Shown: positions 1 to 9,736 of the stretch, in pieces
Numbering within the stretch: the stretch's first letter is position 1
Layout of the letters: each line of letters begins with the position of its first letter
Assembly: GCA_001023535.1 (NCBI GenBank)
Contig: CP011020.1
Span: forward strand, 558,001 to 622,000
Length of the DNA: 64,000 nt
Direction: 5' to 3'
From: Pseudomonas chlororaphis
GTDB taxonomy: Bacteria; Pseudomonadota; Gammaproteobacteria; Pseudomonadales; Pseudomonadaceae
Translations under genes and position numbers: made by a program
Notes under the pieces: model-generated
The model's input: the letters and a program-made list of their open reading frames with translations, nothing else
Told to the model about the DNA's origin: nothing
Database searches by the model: none

Positions 1-1
1 G

Positions 2-190
2 ATGGTGGCCGAGGATGTGGCCCAGGGGCGCTTGAGTCTGCCCTGGCCGACCGCTGTCGCCAGCGGTGAGCACTATTACCTGGTGTGGCCGAAAACCCGC
101 CCGGGAGGTGACCGTTTGCGGCGGCTCAGTGACTTTCTCCAGAGCGAGGTCAAGGCCATGCAACTGCCTGCGGTGGAGCGTCTTGGCTGA
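2..190 (+). CDS. LysR-type transcriptional regulator, C-terminal fragment (cut by window edge)
   Basis: Only the last ~62 codons are present; the gene begins upstream of the window. The visible residues (VAEDVAQGRLSLPWP, then HYYLVWP, then a terminal FLQSEV helix) match the end of the LysR substrate-binding domain, especially GcvA/AmpR-like members, where 'GRL-LPWP' precedes the last beta strand and the final helix. The helix-turn-helix is not visible, so the target cannot be named. The ATG at position 2 is internal, not the real start. Confidence 0.7.
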   Translation: MVAEDVAQGRLSLPWPTAVASGEHYYLVWPKTRPGGDRLRRLSDFLQSEVKAMQLPAVERLG

Positions 191-377
191 AACGTTGCAC
201 TTCAGGGGCTAGCCACTTGGCATTATTCCTTCCAGATCGCTCAAGTATTCGGTGGCGCTGCCGAATCCGTGAACATGGAACCCTCGTTCAGAAAGGGCAA
301 ACCACCTACCTTATTTCGAAATAATGCCGAGCGTGCGACGTGATCAGGATGATCCAGAGTCTCGGCCAGGAGCCGTC

Positions 378-2354
378 ATGTCCCAACCCCGTGCCCGGAT
401 CGCCTCACAGCTAGGCCTTGCCCTCGCCGTGATACTGGCGATCGTGATCTCCGGCAGTACCGTCTTCGCCTTGCGCTCGCTGGACACCGCCAACCTCGCC
501 ACCCGTGAAGAACACCTGGCCAGCGAAGCGCGCCTGATGGCCGACCAGCTCAATACGTTCCACGGCACCTTGCGTGAGAGCACGCAGCGTTTGGCCGGCC
601 TGTTCGAAAAACGCTTCAGCGCGGGCCTGAGCGTGCACCCGGACCAGTCGGTGACCGTGGCAGGCGTGCAGACCCCCGGCTTGGACCTGGGCGGCGAAAT
701 GCTGAACAACAACTTCAAGGAAGTTGACGAGTTCAAGCAGATGACCGCCGGTACCGCCACGATATTCGTGCGCAGCGGCGACGACTTCATCCGCATCAGC
801 ACGTCGGTGGCCAAGCAGGACGGTTCGCGCGCCATCGGCACCGTGCTCGATCATGCCAGCCCGGCCTACGCCCGCCTGATGGGTGGGCAGAGCTACATCG
901 GCCGTGTCCTGCTGTTCGGTCGTTACTACATGACCCAGTACAGCCCGGTCCGTGACAGCAGCGGCAAGATCATCGCCGCGCTCTATGTGGGGTTCGACTA
1001 CACCGACGCGCAGAACGCGCAGTTCGAGAACCTCAAGCGTTTCCGCATCGGCAAGACCGGCTCGCTGGCCCTGCTGGATGAGCAAAACAAATGGCTGGTG
1101 CCACCGGCGGGCGTCCAGGCGCTCGATTCGGCGGTGACGACGGTCGTGGGCCTGGTGAAAACGCCGGGCAAGGGCGCGTTCTGGAGCGACACCGCCGAAG
1201 ATTTCTACAGCGTCGCGGTGCCGTTCGAAGGCGGACCGTGGGCGGTCGTGGCGAGCATGCCGAAGGCTGAGATTCGCGAAGTGACCTGGAGCGTCGGCAC
1301 GCAACTGGCCATTGGCAGCTTGCTGGCGATGTTGCTGGCGGTCGGCGCGGCGATGTGGCTGCTGCGCAGCAAGCTGGCCCCCCTGGGTGACCTGGTGCGC
1401 CAGGCCGAAGCGTTGGGTGCCGGCGACCTGAGCGTGCGCCTGAACGTGTCCAGTCACGACGAAATCGGCCAACTGGCCCGTGCGTTCAATCAGATGAGCC
1501 AGGCCCTGTCGACCATGGTCGAGCACATCCGCAAGGCCTCCCAGGAGGTCAACAGCCGGGCCCAGGCCCTGTCGGGCTTGTCCAGCGGTGCGTACGAGGG
1601 GATGGAGCAGCAGTCCGGCGAAATCACCAGCATGGCCGGCGCGGTGGAGGAATTCAGCGCTACGTCGTTGAACATTGCCGACAACATGGGCAACACCGAA
1701 CGCCTGGCCCAGGAAAACGCCCAGCAGACGCGGATCGGCCGGACCTCGATGGATGAAGCCTCTTCGTCCCTGGAGCAGATCGCCGGCGCGCTGAACAGCA
1801 CCGCCACGGTCATCAATACCCTGGGCCAGCGTTCCCAGGAAATCGGCGGCATTGTTGGCGTGATCACTTCGATCGCCGAGCAGACCAACCTGCTGGCCCT
1901 GAACGCCGCCATCGAAGCCGCCCGTGCCGGCGAGCAGGGGCGTGGGTTTGCCGTGGTGGCGGATGAAGTCCGTAGCCTGGCGTCTCGTACCCGGCAGGCC
2001 ACGGACGAGATTTCCGGCATGATCAACAGCATCCAGCAGGAAACCGGCAACGCCATCAGCACCATGGAGCAAGGCAACCTGCTCATGCAGGAAGGCCTGT
2101 CGCGTAACGCCAACGTTGCTTCGGCCCTGGCACGCATCGACGAGCAGAGCCGCTCGGCTGGTCAGCAATTCGCCGCCATCACCACCGCCACCCAGGAACA
2201 AAGCAGCACCGCGACCTTGCTCAGCAGCAACTTGCAGAGCATCGCCATGGCCAACAGTGAGCAACGCCAGGTCGTCTCCAACCTGGCCCTCACCGCCAAG
2301 GAACTGGAAAAACTGGCCCAGGACCTGCGCCAAGAGGTTGATCGGTTCCGCTGA
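378..2354 (+). CDS. Methyl-accepting chemotaxis protein with a large periplasmic Cache-type sensor
   Basis: This 658-residue inner-membrane chemoreceptor controls CheA activity. TM1 lies at about residues 10-32. A ~275-residue periplasmic region resembles the Cache3/Cache2 fusion sensors, and TM2 is at about 308-331, followed by HAMP and the cytoplasmic signalling rod. The highly conserved hairpin tip ([20 protein letters not shown], then [15 protein letters not shown]) is at about 497-534. No C-terminal CheR-tethering pentapeptide is seen. An 18-codon longer start at 324 is possible, but the ATG at 378 has an AGGAG about 8 bases upstream and begins the basic N-terminus before TM1. The ligand cannot be read from the sequence. 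Transcription appears monocistronic, with a REP pair downstream. Confidence 0.93.
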   Translation: MSQPRARIASQLGLALAVILAIVISGSTVFALRSLDTANLATREEHLASEARLMADQLNTFHGTLRESTQRLAGLFEKRFSAGLSVHPDQSVTVAGVQTPGLDLGGEMLNNNFKEVDEFKQMTAGTATIFVRSGDDFIRISTSVAKQDGSRAIGTVLDHASPAYARLMGGQSYIGRVLLFGRYYMTQYSPVRDSSGKIIAALYVGFDYTDAQNAQFENLKRFRIGKTGSLALLDEQNKWLVPPAGVQALDSAVTTVVGLVKTPGKGAFWSDTAEDFYSVAVPFEGGPWAVVASMPKAEIREVTWSVGTQLAIGSLLAMLLAVGAAMWLLRSKLAPLGDLVRQAEALGAGDLSVRLNVSSHDEIGQLARAFNQMSQALSTMVEHIRKASQEVNSRAQALSGLSSGAYEGMEQQSGEITSMAGAVEEFSATSLNIADNMGNTERLAQENAQQTRIGRTSMDEASSSLEQIAGALNSTATVINTLGQRSQEIGGIVGVITSIAEQTNLLALNAAIEAARAGEQGRGFAVVADEVRSLASRTRQATDEISGMINSIQQETGNAISTMEQGNLLMQEGLSRNANVASALARIDEQSRSAGQQFAAITTATQEQSSTATLLSSNLQSIAMANSEQRQVVSNLALTAKELEKLAQDLRQEVDRFR

Positions 2355-2368
2355 ACCCTGGCGCCTGC

Positions 2369-2491
2369 CGCGAGCAAGCGTGCTCCCGATCACTGCTGTC
2401 CAGTGGGGGAGCGAGCCTGCTCGCGAAGGCAGCGTTATGGTCAGCCTCTGCTTTTGCGGAGTCCTCGCTGTCGCGAGCAGGCTCGCTCCCC
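2369..2491. repeat. REP cluster: 21-bp perfect inverted pair plus a third half-copy
   Basis: The segments 2406-2426 and 2471-2491 are perfect reverse complements (core GAGCGAGCCTGCTCGCGA). A related single copy lies at 2369-2387. This is the paired REP arrangement of fluorescent pseudomonads, placed in the gap after the chemoreceptor gene. It could also act as a transcript end, since each half forms a stable hairpin. Confidence 0.85.
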
Positions 2492-2537
2492 TCCGTTACG
2501 ATGCTTTCCTTTTTTGGGGTTATGCGCGTTTTTAGGC

Positions 2538-2566
2538 TTGCTGAAACGTTTCTTCAAGTCTATAAA
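2538..2566 (+). promoter_or_regulatory. Sigma-70 promoter with overlapping LacI/Cra-type operator
   Basis: TTGCTG (2538-2543), a 17-bp spacer and TATAAA (2561-2566) form a good sigma-70 promoter 31 bp before the DUF4432 gene. Its -35 and spacer contain TGAAACGTTTCT (2542-2553), whose core GAAACGTTTC is a perfect palindrome with a central CG. That is the layout of LacI/GalR-family operators and resembles FruR/Cra boxes. A repressor bound there would occlude the promoter. The regulator itself is not in the window. Confidence 0.6.
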
Positions 2567-2597
2567 AACCGCACAACTCCAATAAAAGGCCAAGTCC

Positions 2598-3812
2598 ATG
2601 ACTCCGCTCAAACTGTTCGTCACCCTCGGCGCCTTGGGCGCTGCATCCCATGCCATGGCGTGGGACTACGTCCTGCTGGACACCGATAAAGCCGCTCAAC
2701 CCTGGCAAGTCACCAGCCAGCAGTTGGGCGTGAAGACCGACAAACCCTTTTCCGTGACGATGCGCACCTTGCACGGTGGTCGCCAGGAAGGCGTCAGCGT
2801 TGTCGACATCGACAACGGCACCCTGAAGCTTTCTGTCGTGCCGACCCGGGGCATGAACGTGCTGCAGGCCTCGGTGGGGAGTGTGCGCATGGGCTGGGAC
2901 TCTCCGGTCAAGGAAGTCGTCAACCCGGCCTTCATCGAGCTCAACGGCCGCGGCGGGTTGGGCTGGCTCGAAGGTTTCAACGAGCTGGTCACCCGCTGCG
3001 GCTACGAGTGGGTCGGCCACCCCGGCACGGATAACGGCGAGCTGCTGACCCTGCATGGTCGCGCTGCCAACATCCCGGCCAACAAGGTCACGTTGCACAT
3101 CGATGAAAAACCGCCTTACGCCATCACCCTGCGGGGTGAGTTGAAGGAGCAGGCGTTCAAGAAGGTCGACTTCTCGGTACAGACCGAACTGGTGACCGAG
3201 CCCGGCAGCGTGACGTTCGCGCTCAGCGACACGCTCACCAACAACGGTGATTATCCGAAGGAATACCAGGCCCTGTACCACAGCAATTTCAGCACCCCAT
3301 TCCTGGAGCAGGGTGCGCGGTTCGCGGCCCCGGTCAAGCAGGTCTCGCCGTTCAACGACAAGGCCAAGGGCGACCTGGCCGATTGGCAGACCTACCGCGC
3401 ACCCACCAAGGATTACGATGAAACCGTCTACAACGTCGTGCCCTACGCCGACGCCAAGGGCGACACGCTCACCGTGCTGCACAACAAGGCCGGCAGCCTC
3501 GGTGTTTCGGTGGGCTTCAACACCGCCACGCTCCCGGTGTTCTCCCTGTGGAAAAACACCGACACCCAAGGCCAGGGCTACGTGACCGGGCTGGAGCCAG
3601 GTACCAGTTTTTCCTATAACCGCCACTATCAACGCCCGCTGGGCCTGGTGCCGACCATCGGGCCAAAAGAACACCGGCAGTTCCAGATCCACTACAGCCT
3701 GCTGGCGGACAAGGGTGCCGTGGACAAGGCCCTCAAGCGCATCGAGACCATCCAGAACGGCCAGAAGACCGAGGTGCGCGAAACGCCGCTGGTGGACCTG
3801 ACCAAGCCCTGA
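2598..3812 (+). CDS. DUF4432 family protein (aldose 1-epimerase-like fold), exported
   Basis: This 404-residue protein has a classical signal peptide, with likely cleavage after SHAMA (residues ~16-20). It is therefore expected in the periplasm. The motif VPTRGMN followed by a GWDSP and a conserved GFNEL / CGYEWVGHP stretch identifies the DUF4432 family. That family has the galactose-mutarotase beta-sandwich fold and is grouped with aldose epimerases; the exact sugar substrate is unknown. The gene stands alone between a REP cluster and comM. The LacI-type operator in its promoter suggests control by a sugar-responsive repressor. The start follows an AAAGG ribosome-binding site. Confidence 0.85.
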   Translation: MTPLKLFVTLGALGAASHAMAWDYVLLDTDKAAQPWQVTSQQLGVKTDKPFSVTMRTLHGGRQEGVSVVDIDNGTLKLSVVPTRGMNVLQASVGSVRMGWDSPVKEVVNPAFIELNGRGGLGWLEGFNELVTRCGYEWVGHPGTDNGELLTLHGRAANIPANKVTLHIDEKPPYAITLRGELKEQAFKKVDFSVQTELVTEPGSVTFALSDTLTNNGDYPKEYQALYHSNFSTPFLEQGARFAAPVKQVSPFNDKAKGDLADWQTYRAPTKDYDETVYNVVPYADAKGDTLTVLHNKAGSLGVSVGFNTATLPVFSLWKNTDTQGQGYVTGLEPGTSFSYNRHYQRPLGLVPTIGPKEHRQFQIHYSLLADKGAVDKALKRIETIQNGQKTEVRETPLVDLTKP

Positions 3813-3818
3813 TGCGGC

Positions 3819-4406
3819 TCACGCTGTCGCGGGGCGGTACTGCAACGCTTCAGCCAGGTGCTCACGGCGAATGTTCACCGCCTGCTCAAGGTCGGCCAGT
3901 GTCCGGGCGACCTTGAGCAGACGGTGCGCCGCCCGCAGCGAAAGGGTCAGCCGTTCGCAGGCGGTTTCCAGCCAGGCTTCGTCGGGTGTGGATAACGTGC
4001 AATGCCGGCGCAGCCCCGGCAGGTCCAGGAAGGCATTGGCACAACCCTGGCGTCGGTGCTGCTGTTCTCGCGCCTGGGCCACCTGCCCGGCGACGCTGGC
4101 AGTGTCGTCGGTGGATTCGCGCTTGGGGTTCAGGGCCGTGGCTTCCCGGGCTACGGTCAGGTGCAGGTCGATGCGGTCCAGCAACGGGCCCGAGAGTTTG
4201 TTGCGATAGCGCTGCACCATGTCCGGCGTGCAGGCGCAACGGCCGCTGGGTTCGCCCAGGTAGCCGCAGGGGCAAGGATTCATCGCCGCCACCAATTGGA
4301 AGCGAGCGGGAAAACGCACCCGGTCACGGGCGCGGGATACCACGATGTGCCCCGACTCCAACGGCTCCCTCAACACTTCCAGGACCTTGCGGTCGAACTC
4401 CGGCAT
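3819..4406 (-). pseudogene. comM: comM (yifB) 3' part, separated from its 5' part by the island
   Basis: The 195 residues starting PEFDRKVLEVLREPLE form the C-terminal half of the Mg-chelatase-like AAA+ helicase ComM, which promotes branch migration of heteroduplex during transformation and recombination. Sensor-1 (AAMNPCPCG) and the C-terminal four-helix region (QVAQAREQQHRRQG... LKVARTLADLE) are intact. The matching N-terminal part is at 26795-27703, 22.4 kb away on the same strand, ending exactly at FLDE. The apparent ATG at 4406 stands where a Leu or Met codon of intact comM would be, so this is not a separate gene. No promoter or ribosome-binding site precedes it, and without Walker A/B it cannot act as an ATPase. 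Confidence 0.95.
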
Positions 4407-4762
4407 TTTGCTGTTTAGCGATTTTTCAGCAAATGTTGTCAGTGATAGAGGAACGCTTTTTCAGTGTTAGCAGGGGTGTGGAGCTATTAGCAGACACAAC
4501 ATTTTTAAGTTTTCGAAGGACAAACCTCTGAAATTCCTGCGTCCATGCTCAGAAATCGAATTGAGCCACAAGTCATCTGGGCAAGCTATTGACCTACGAG
4601 CACCATGCTGAAAACCTCATCACATGGATATAAATCCATGCCATCCCCCTAGGCTACCCCTTGCAACCGCTTACATTTCCCAGTGCTGATGCGGTCAAGA
4701 CAGATGACCATCGGCATAAAGCGAGTAATGGAAATTTTGGAATGTGCATTTTTTGCACTTTA
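4407..4762. repeat. Island left end: terminal inverted repeat, otherwise non-coding
   Basis: Reading inward from the comM junction, GTTTAGC (4413-4419), a T-run, GC and TGTTGTCAG (4434-4442) match the right end read inward: GTTTCGC (26791-26785), a T-run, GC and TGTTGTCAG (26773-26765). The match is about 25 of 33 positions with two small gaps. A divergent inner copy (ACACAACATTT) is near 4493. A 7-bp-arm hairpin, CATGGAT/ATCCATG, sits at 4623-4640. No gene is credible in the rest of this 356-bp stretch. Confidence 0.75.
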
Positions 4763-5152
4763 CTAATCGTCCTCAGTTGTCCTGACTGTGAGAGAGTGAG
4801 CATCACACCGCGTCCTTTGCCATCCGTCGCTGTACAAAAGCCTAGCCTTTGCACCGCAGATTTCGCAGACACGTGTCGAGTGATGTTCTGCAAACGCGAT
4901 CAACTGGCGCGCTTCAGGTTCACGGCTCGATACCATGACTCGTAACGTCCCAAATTTTTCCGTCACACTTAGCAGGAAAGTAGGTGCCTTTCCTTCGCGC
5001 CGATTAGCTTCAGCGAGAAGAAAGCAAAGAGTGCCGACAACGTCGAGCCATCCCTCACCACAGTCAAACGTGAACATGCTGGTGTGCTGACCGTTAAACG
5101 CGTCAGGGTAGCGTTTCTGGAGATCCCCTATGAGGTCCACTTGCGTAGTCAT
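4763..5152 (-). CDS. Hypothetical protein with a CxxC zinc-ribbon-like C-terminus
   Basis: This protein of 129 residues is not recognised. The N-terminal part is mixed alpha/beta (ATG, then QVDLIGDLQKRYPDAF, and an F-DCGEGWLDVV stretch). The C-terminal part carries CEICGAK followed 15 residues later by a RCDAH, which could bind one zinc ion. It is on the same strand as the next gene upstream (5212-5775) and 59 bp from it, so the two may be co-transcribed. Being the outermost cargo gene at the left island end, it is an accessory gene; I cannot assign a function. Confidence 0.6.
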   Translation of the reverse strand: MTTQVDLIGDLQKRYPDAFNGQHTSMFTFDCGEGWLDVVGTLCFLLAEANRREGKAPTFLLSVTEKFGTLRVMVSSREPEARQLIAFAEHHSTRVCEICGAKARLLYSDGWQRTRCDAHSLTVRTTEDD

Positions 5153-5211
5153 ATCGGTGTTCCATTAGCAGTTGTGAGATCTACGAAAACCGTGATTACA
5201 AATGGAGATCA

Positions 5212-5775
5212 CTATTCATGGCTTGTGATTTTCACACCATTTCGCTTCAGCACCTCTACCGTTTCATGAACGAAAGCGTTCATCTGGCTCATGTACTTTG
5301 GGTCAGGTTTGGGCCCAAGAAGCTCACGCTTTAGCGCCTTTCCTGTGAGCCTTACAGACTCAGTCTTCGTCCTTTCAGGACGCCTTTTTGCCAAACGGGC
5401 ATTCCCTGCTGTAGGGCTAGGCATATAAAAGCTCGTGGTGGTCTGGTTTCTTGGATTGAGCTTGTAGTCAGCTTGGTAAAAATCGCTCAAGTAAGTCCAG
5501 CCAAGTGGTGTGAAGGATAAAATTCCGTAAATGCTTCCGCTTCTAGTGGTAACCCACAGACTGTCGCCAAGAGCATGGATTTGGACGATATCAGAAGTCT
5601 CAATTCGGTGGCCGTCAGCGAATTTCCCAGACGGCTCGGCATTCACATGGCTCCAGATTTCTCCCGCCAACATTAAAGGCGGTTCGACGTGAGCATTCGT
5701 GACAAAGCCCGTAAACGCCACGTCACTGGCGTCAGCTTTTAGCTTTAATATAGCTGCGTCGATTTTGTCATTCAT
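5212..5775 (-). CDS. Hypothetical protein, island cargo
   Basis: The reading frame is open from 5922, giving up to 236 residues. I favour the ATG at 5775 (187 residues, MNDKIDAAILKL...) because this avoids overlap with the divergent XRE gene and is preceded by GGGTG. The middle section (DIVQIHALGDSLWVTTRSGSIYGILSF) reads like a small beta-rich domain. The C-terminal third is basic (ARLAKRRPERTKTES) and ends in a helix. There are no transmembrane segments in the short form. I recognise no family. It is divergent from the XRE regulator at 5973, which may control it. Confidence 0.55.
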   Translation of the reverse strand: MNDKIDAAILKLKADASDVAFTGFVTNAHVEPPLMLAGEIWSHVNAEPSGKFADGHRIETSDIVQIHALGDSLWVTTRSGSIYGILSFTPLGWTYLSDFYQADYKLNPRNQTTTSFYMPSPTAGNARLAKRRPERTKTESVRLTGKALKRELLGPKPDPKYMSQMNAFVHETVEVLKRNGVKITSHE

Positions 5776-5972
5776 GTCATTACACCCATCGAACGAGTTG
5801 TAAGCGAAGGCCTGTGTGTTCCGTAATGCCCAAATCTGGGCGCAAACAGAGAAAACCAGGCCAAAGTGATAAGGCAGCCAATCGTAAAGATATATCTTAA
5901 CTTCGCCTATCGTTGATTCCAAAATACCCTACGCGCCTGTCCAATGCTAGCTTTGGTTCTAGGCAGCTATCG

Positions 5973-6272
5973 ATGGATTTCAATGAGGCATTTGGCCGTG
6001 CTGTGCAGGCTTTACGCCTTAGCAGGGGGCTTACGCAAAAAGATTTTCTTGGTGTGCTATCGATTCAGTACTTATCAGACATTGAGAGAGGAAAACGCGC
6101 GCCGTCGATTGCTGTGTTGGCTCAGCTCTGTGAGCGACTTGAAGTGCATGAGGCTGTCCCGGTGATCTTGGCTAAGCATTTTATGCGTCCATCAGAGCCC
6201 TTGATTCAAACGCTGCGGGAAATTGAGAGACAGGTAGGTTTCGCAGGATTCATCGATCCTAGCGCAAAGTGA
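5973..6272 (+). CDS. XRE-family helix-turn-helix transcriptional regulator
   Basis: This is a 99-residue protein with one helix-turn-helix domain: FGRAVQALRLSRGLTQKDF, then LSIQYLSDIERGKRAPSIAVLAQLCERL, the standard Cro/C1 pattern with 'L-D-IE-GKR-PS'. The C-terminus (PSEPLIQTLREIERQVGF) has no visible ligand domain. The frame opens at 5913, but ATG 5973 is preferred: AGGCAG lies about 8 bases upstream and homologous regulators begin this close to the helix. It faces the unknown gene at 5212-5775, so it probably represses that gene and/or itself. Confidence 0.8.
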   Translation: MDFNEAFGRAVQALRLSRGLTQKDFLGVLSIQYLSDIERGKRAPSIAVLAQLCERLEVHEAVPVILAKHFMRPSEPLIQTLREIERQVGFAGFIDPSAK

Positions 6273-6639
6273 AAGCACCCATTGTGCTATGACACACATC
6301 GTTTTATGTCGCATGGCCTTCTTCGGCATGGCTGAATATTTCTAGCTCCACAGTCTATGTAGTCTGGACATGACGTCATCTCAAACTAGATAAGCGCCCT
6401 ATCGTTTGCGATATGTGTAACTGCATTCGACTTGACCAGTCATTTCCATTCCTTCTAACCAGTCGATTGCATTCGGCACTGATTACAGCTCGTAGATCCG
6501 ACAAAGGTCACGCTGAATTGGCGCCACAAGTAAGAGCGTCCAACCCCCTTTCGGCAAGAGGTTGGTAGGGGTTTGCTTTTGAAGGGCCACTCGCACTTGA
6601 TCTCGCTGGTCGAGGCCCATTCAGAAGGGTTGCGCTGGA
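6273..6639. other. Non-coding stretch between XRE gene and ars operon
   Basis: No credible gene is present in these 367 bp. The segment 6541-6573 has a G/C-rich imperfect inverted repeat (AACCCC/GGGGTT arms) and could serve as the end of the leftward ars transcript, but it is not a clean terminator. Confidence 0.4.
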
Positions 6640-7191
6640 CTAAATGTACTGATTGATTTCACTGAAAGGCACGGGCGGTTTCGGCTGATGAGTCGCATCC
6701 AGCGCAATGCGCCAGTACCCGACGTCATGCCACGCATCTTGCTTGAATCCTACTTCTGGATAAGTACCGATGTGAGCGAAGCCCAGCGCTTCGTGCAACC
6801 CTATGCTGCCCTCGTTGGGCAGTGCGATCCCGGCGTAGGCTGCGTGAAAACCTTGCCTCTTCAGTGTCGGCAGCAATACTTCGTAAAGAGCCCTGCCAAC
6901 ACCGCGACGGTGCGCTTCTGGCGAGATATAAACGGTGACGTCGACCGACCAGCGATACGCCTCACGAGCACGATGCTGACTGGCGTATGCATAGCCGATG
7001 ACCTGACCGTCTCGCTCTGCTACCAGATACGGATAAGTCGGCAAAGTCGACTCAATCCGCTTGGCCATCTCTTCGACTGAAGGCGGCTCAAGCTCGAACG
7101 AAATCGCAGTACTCTCAACCATTGGTGCATAGATTGCCTGGATGGCTTGCGCGTCCGAAACATGCGCAATCCTTACTGTAGCGTTGCTCAT
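6640..7191 (-). CDS. arsN: GNAT N-acetyltransferase, ArsN type (arsinothricin/phosphinothricin acetyltransferase)
   Basis: This 183-residue single-domain GNAT enzyme would transfer acetyl from acetyl-CoA to the amino group of phosphinothricin-like toxins. The acetyl-CoA loop is HRRGVGRALYE. The family-typical IYAPMVESTAISFE near the N-terminus and the GFAHIGTYPEVGFKQDAWHD block near the C-terminus are those of Pat/Bar/ArsN enzymes. Its position as last gene of an ars operon, 19 bp after arsH, points to ArsN acting on the arsenical antibiotic arsinothricin. Phosphinothricin itself remains possible, as the two substrates are analogues. Confidence 0.85.
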   Translation of the reverse strand: MSNATVRIAHVSDAQAIQAIYAPMVESTAISFELEPPSVEEMAKRIESTLPTYPYLVAERDGQVIGYAYASQHRAREAYRWSVDVTVYISPEAHRRGVGRALYEVLLPTLKRQGFHAAYAGIALPNEGSIGLHEALGFAHIGTYPEVGFKQDAWHDVGYWRIALDATHQPKPPVPFSEINQYI

Positions 7192-7210
7192 CCTCTATTC
7201 CCTTAGTGGC

Positions 7211-7945
7211 TCAAATCGACCTTTGATTGACGCGTTTCGAGAGTGCCTCGGCGCTTTCCTTACGCTCCGAGTAGCGATCTACCAAATACGTTTCCCGGCC
7301 CCGAACCATTAGCGTGAACTTCATTAGCTCCTCCATCACGTCCACCACGCGGTCGTAGTACGCAGATGGCTTCATACGGCCTGCGTCGTCGAACTCCAGG
7401 AAGGTCTTGGGTACTGATGACTGGTTTGGGATGGTGATCATCCGCATCCAGCGCCCGAGTATCCGCAGTTGGTTTACCGTGTTAAAGGACTGTGATCCAC
7501 CGCAGACCTGCATGACGGCCAGCGTCTTGCCTTGGCTGGGCCGGACAGCACCCATCGTGAGTGGAATCCAGTCGATTTGGGCTTTGAACACAGCAGACAT
7601 CGCGCCGTGGCGCTCTGGCGAACACCACACCTGTCCCTCCGACCATAGAACCAGATCCCTTAGCTCTTTGACCTTTGGATGGTCTTCCGGAGCGTCATCA
7701 GGTAGAGGCAGACCCGAGGGATCAAAGATCACGGCTTCGGCTCCGACTAGGGTCAGGATGCGTGCTGCCTCTTGGGTCAGTAGCCTGCTGAAAGAGCGCT
7801 CACGGGTTGAACCATACAACAACAAAATACGTGGCTTATGGGCCAAATGATCGTGGCCCTGAAGCAGATTCATTGAGGGGATATCAACCAGTGACAGATC
7901 CAGATTTGGAAGATCCGGACTAATATCCGTGGAGAATTCGTCCAT
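7211..7945 (-). CDS. arsH: ArsH, NADPH-dependent FMN reductase / organoarsenical oxidase
   Basis: These 244 residues have the flavodoxin-like FMN-binding signature [15 protein letters not shown] near residue 42 and the ArsH blocks [20 protein letters not shown] and [19 protein letters not shown]. ArsH oxidises trivalent methyl/aryl arsenicals to less toxic pentavalent forms with FMN and NADPH. The start codon overlaps the arsC stop by 1 base, so translation is probably coupled. The ~35-residue N-terminal extension before the core is usual for proteobacterial ArsH. Confidence 0.95.
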   Translation of the reverse strand: MDEFSTDISPDLPNLDLSLVDIPSMNLLQGHDHLAHKPRILLLYGSTRERSFSRLLTQEAARILTLVGAEAVIFDPSGLPLPDDAPEDHPKVKELRDLVLWSEGQVWCSPERHGAMSAVFKAQIDWIPLTMGAVRPSQGKTLAVMQVCGGSQSFNTVNQLRILGRWMRMITIPNQSSVPKTFLEFDDAGRMKPSAYYDRVVDVMEELMKFTLMVRGRETYLVDRYSERKESAEALSKRVNQRSI

Positions 7946-8415
7946 TACAGCTCACCTATTCGATCTAACTCGCGCTTTAGTTCCTGCGGTGAAAGCGCGG
8001 AATGATCCAGACTGAAGAATGCCTCGAAACGCTTTCTGATCTGGTCGACGGTCGCGCCAAATGCGGCCTGGATTTCGCTGTCTGTTCCTTCCACATCCGA
8101 AGGGTCGGCAAGACCCCAGTGGCTTTTGACAGCAGGTCCAAAATAGACCGGGCATGGTTCGCCCCCGGCCTTGTCACAGACGGTGATCACAACATCTGGT
8201 GGTGAATACGAAAAGACCTCTGAGCCTTTGCTGTAAAGATCTGCGGTGTCGATACCCAGCGCTCGCAGCGTGCTGACGGCGCGTGGATTCAGTTGCCCGC
8301 TTGGGAAGCTGCCTGAACTTACGGCGGTAAAGCCGCTCGGCGCGAGATGGTTGAACAGCCCCTCCGAGAGAACGCTACGACAACTGTTGGCCGTGCACAT
8401 AAATAGTATTTTCAT
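7945..8415 (-). CDS. arsC: Arsenate reductase ArsC, low-molecular-weight phosphatase type
   Basis: This 156-residue protein reduces arsenate to arsenite. It belongs to the LMW protein-tyrosine-phosphatase fold class, not the glutaredoxin ArsC class: the P-loop is C7-TANSC-R13 (CX5R), and the second cysteine pair region is [16 protein letters not shown]. The C-terminal DPSDVEGTD carries the catalytic-loop aspartate. Members with this architecture use thioredoxin or mycothiol/glutaredoxin partners; which one applies cannot be told here. It lies 9 bp after arsB. Confidence 0.93.
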   Translation of the reverse strand: MKILFMCTANSCRSVLSEGLFNHLAPSGFTAVSSGSFPSGQLNPRAVSTLRALGIDTADLYSKGSEVFSYSPPDVVITVCDKAGGEPCPVYFGPAVKSHWGLADPSDVEGTDSEIQAAFGATVDQIRKRFEAFFSLDHSALSPQELKRELDRIGEL

Positions 8416-8424
8416 GGCTTTCTC

Positions 8425-9720
8425 CTAAACGGGGATGCTCAGCCGCAACGCCAGTGCCGCCAGCGTTACCAGCAAGATCGGGAGGGTGAGGATGCTGCCG
8501 ACTTTGAAGTAGTAGCCCCAGGTGATGCGGATATTTTTCTGTGCCAGAACATGCAGCCACAACAGTGTGGCCAAGCTTCCAATAGGCGTGATCTTTGGGC
8601 CGAGATCGCAACCTATGACGTTGGCGTAGATCATGGCCTCATGTATCAGCCCCGAAGCGTCGCTACCCTGAATGGATAGTGCGCCGATAAGCACACTCGG
8701 CATGTTGTTCATGATCGAGGACAGCAGCGCAGCGGTGATACCCGTGCCCAAAGTAGCGGCCCACAGTCCATGCTCGGCGAAAGTGTTCAGCATCCCGGAG
8801 AGAGAGTCAGTCAGCCCGGCATTGCGCAGGCCATAGACCACCAGATACATACCCAGCGAGAACAAGACAATTTGCCAGGGCGCGTGTTTTATGACCTTTC
8901 TCGTGGAGATTATGTGGCCTTTTCCGGCGATGACCAGGAGGATCACTGCACATGCAGCAGCAACGGCGCTGATGGGGATACCTACCTGCTCCAGTGCGAA
9001 CAGACCAACTAGCAGCAGGCCAAGTACCCACCAGCCCGCAATGAAGGTCGCCCGATCACGAATCACCGACGCCGGCGCCTCAAGTTGATTCGCGTCGTAC
9101 TGGGCGGGAATGTCCTTGCGATAGCACATCCAGAGCATGAACAGCGTCGCGGCAACCGCCACCAGGTTCACCGGCCACATCACCGAGGCGTACTCACCGA
9201 AACCAACGCCGAAAAAGTCAGCCGAAACAATGTTGACCAAGTTGGATACCACCATGGGCAGACTGGCGGTATCGGCGATGAAGCCTGCGGCCATAACGAA
9301 CGCCAGGGTCGATGCCGGACTAAAGCGCAGCGCCGTTAGCATTGCGATGACGATGGGGGTGAGTATCAATGCTGCACCATCGTTTGCGAACAGTGCCGAG
9401 ACAGCTGCACCGAGCAGGATCATGAGTGCAAAAAGCCGTCCGCCTTTTCCACCACCCCAGCGGGCCATATGAAGCGCTGCCCATTTGAAGAATCCCGCTT
9501 CATCAAGCAGCAAACTGATGATGATCACTGCAATGAAGGTCGCGGTAGCGTTCCAGACGATGTGCCATACAACCGGCACATCCCCCAAGCTCACCACGCC
9601 CGTCAGCAGTGCCAGAACGGCACCCGCTGCTGCGCTCCAGCCGACGCCTAAGCCCTTTGGTTGCCAGATAACGAGCACGAGCGTAACAACGAAAATCGAC
9701 GCAGCGATGAGCATGGACAT
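8425..9720 (-). CDS. arsB: Arsenite efflux permease ArsB
   Basis: This is a 431-residue polytopic inner-membrane protein with about 11-12 hydrophobic helices, and ArsB length (~429) matches. Recognisable blocks are [17 protein letters not shown] near the N-terminus, [44 protein letters not shown] and [15 protein letters not shown]. These belong to the ion-transporter superfamily fold of ArsB. It exports As(III)/Sb(III) by proton exchange. No arsA ATPase gene is present in the window, so it acts as a secondary transporter. It follows arsR by 16 bp. Confidence 0.95.
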   Translation of the reverse strand: MSMLIAASIFVVTLVLVIWQPKGLGVGWSAAAGAVLALLTGVVSLGDVPVVWHIVWNATATFIAVIIISLLLDEAGFFKWAALHMARWGGGKGGRLFALMILLGAAVSALFANDGAALILTPIVIAMLTALRFSPASTLAFVMAAGFIADTASLPMVVSNLVNIVSADFFGVGFGEYASVMWPVNLVAVAATLFMLWMCYRKDIPAQYDANQLEAPASVIRDRATFIAGWWVLGLLLVGLFALEQVGIPISAVAAACAVILLVIAGKGHIISTRKVIKHAPWQIVLFSLGMYLVVYGLRNAGLTDSLSGMLNTFAEHGLWAATLGTGITAALLSSIMNNMPSVLIGALSIQGSDASGLIHEAMIYANVIGCDLGPKITPIGSLATLLWLHVLAQKNIRITWGYYFKVGSILTLPILLVTLAALALRLSIPV

Positions 9721-9736
9721 GTTCCAAGTCAGGAGG

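Noticed and set aside
411..2393. 660-codon open frame on the minus strand opposite the first chemoreceptor
   Set aside because: Mirror of high-GC third-position bias; the plus-strand frame has a full MCP domain set, while the minus frame is low-complexity His/Gly/Arg-rich without motifs.
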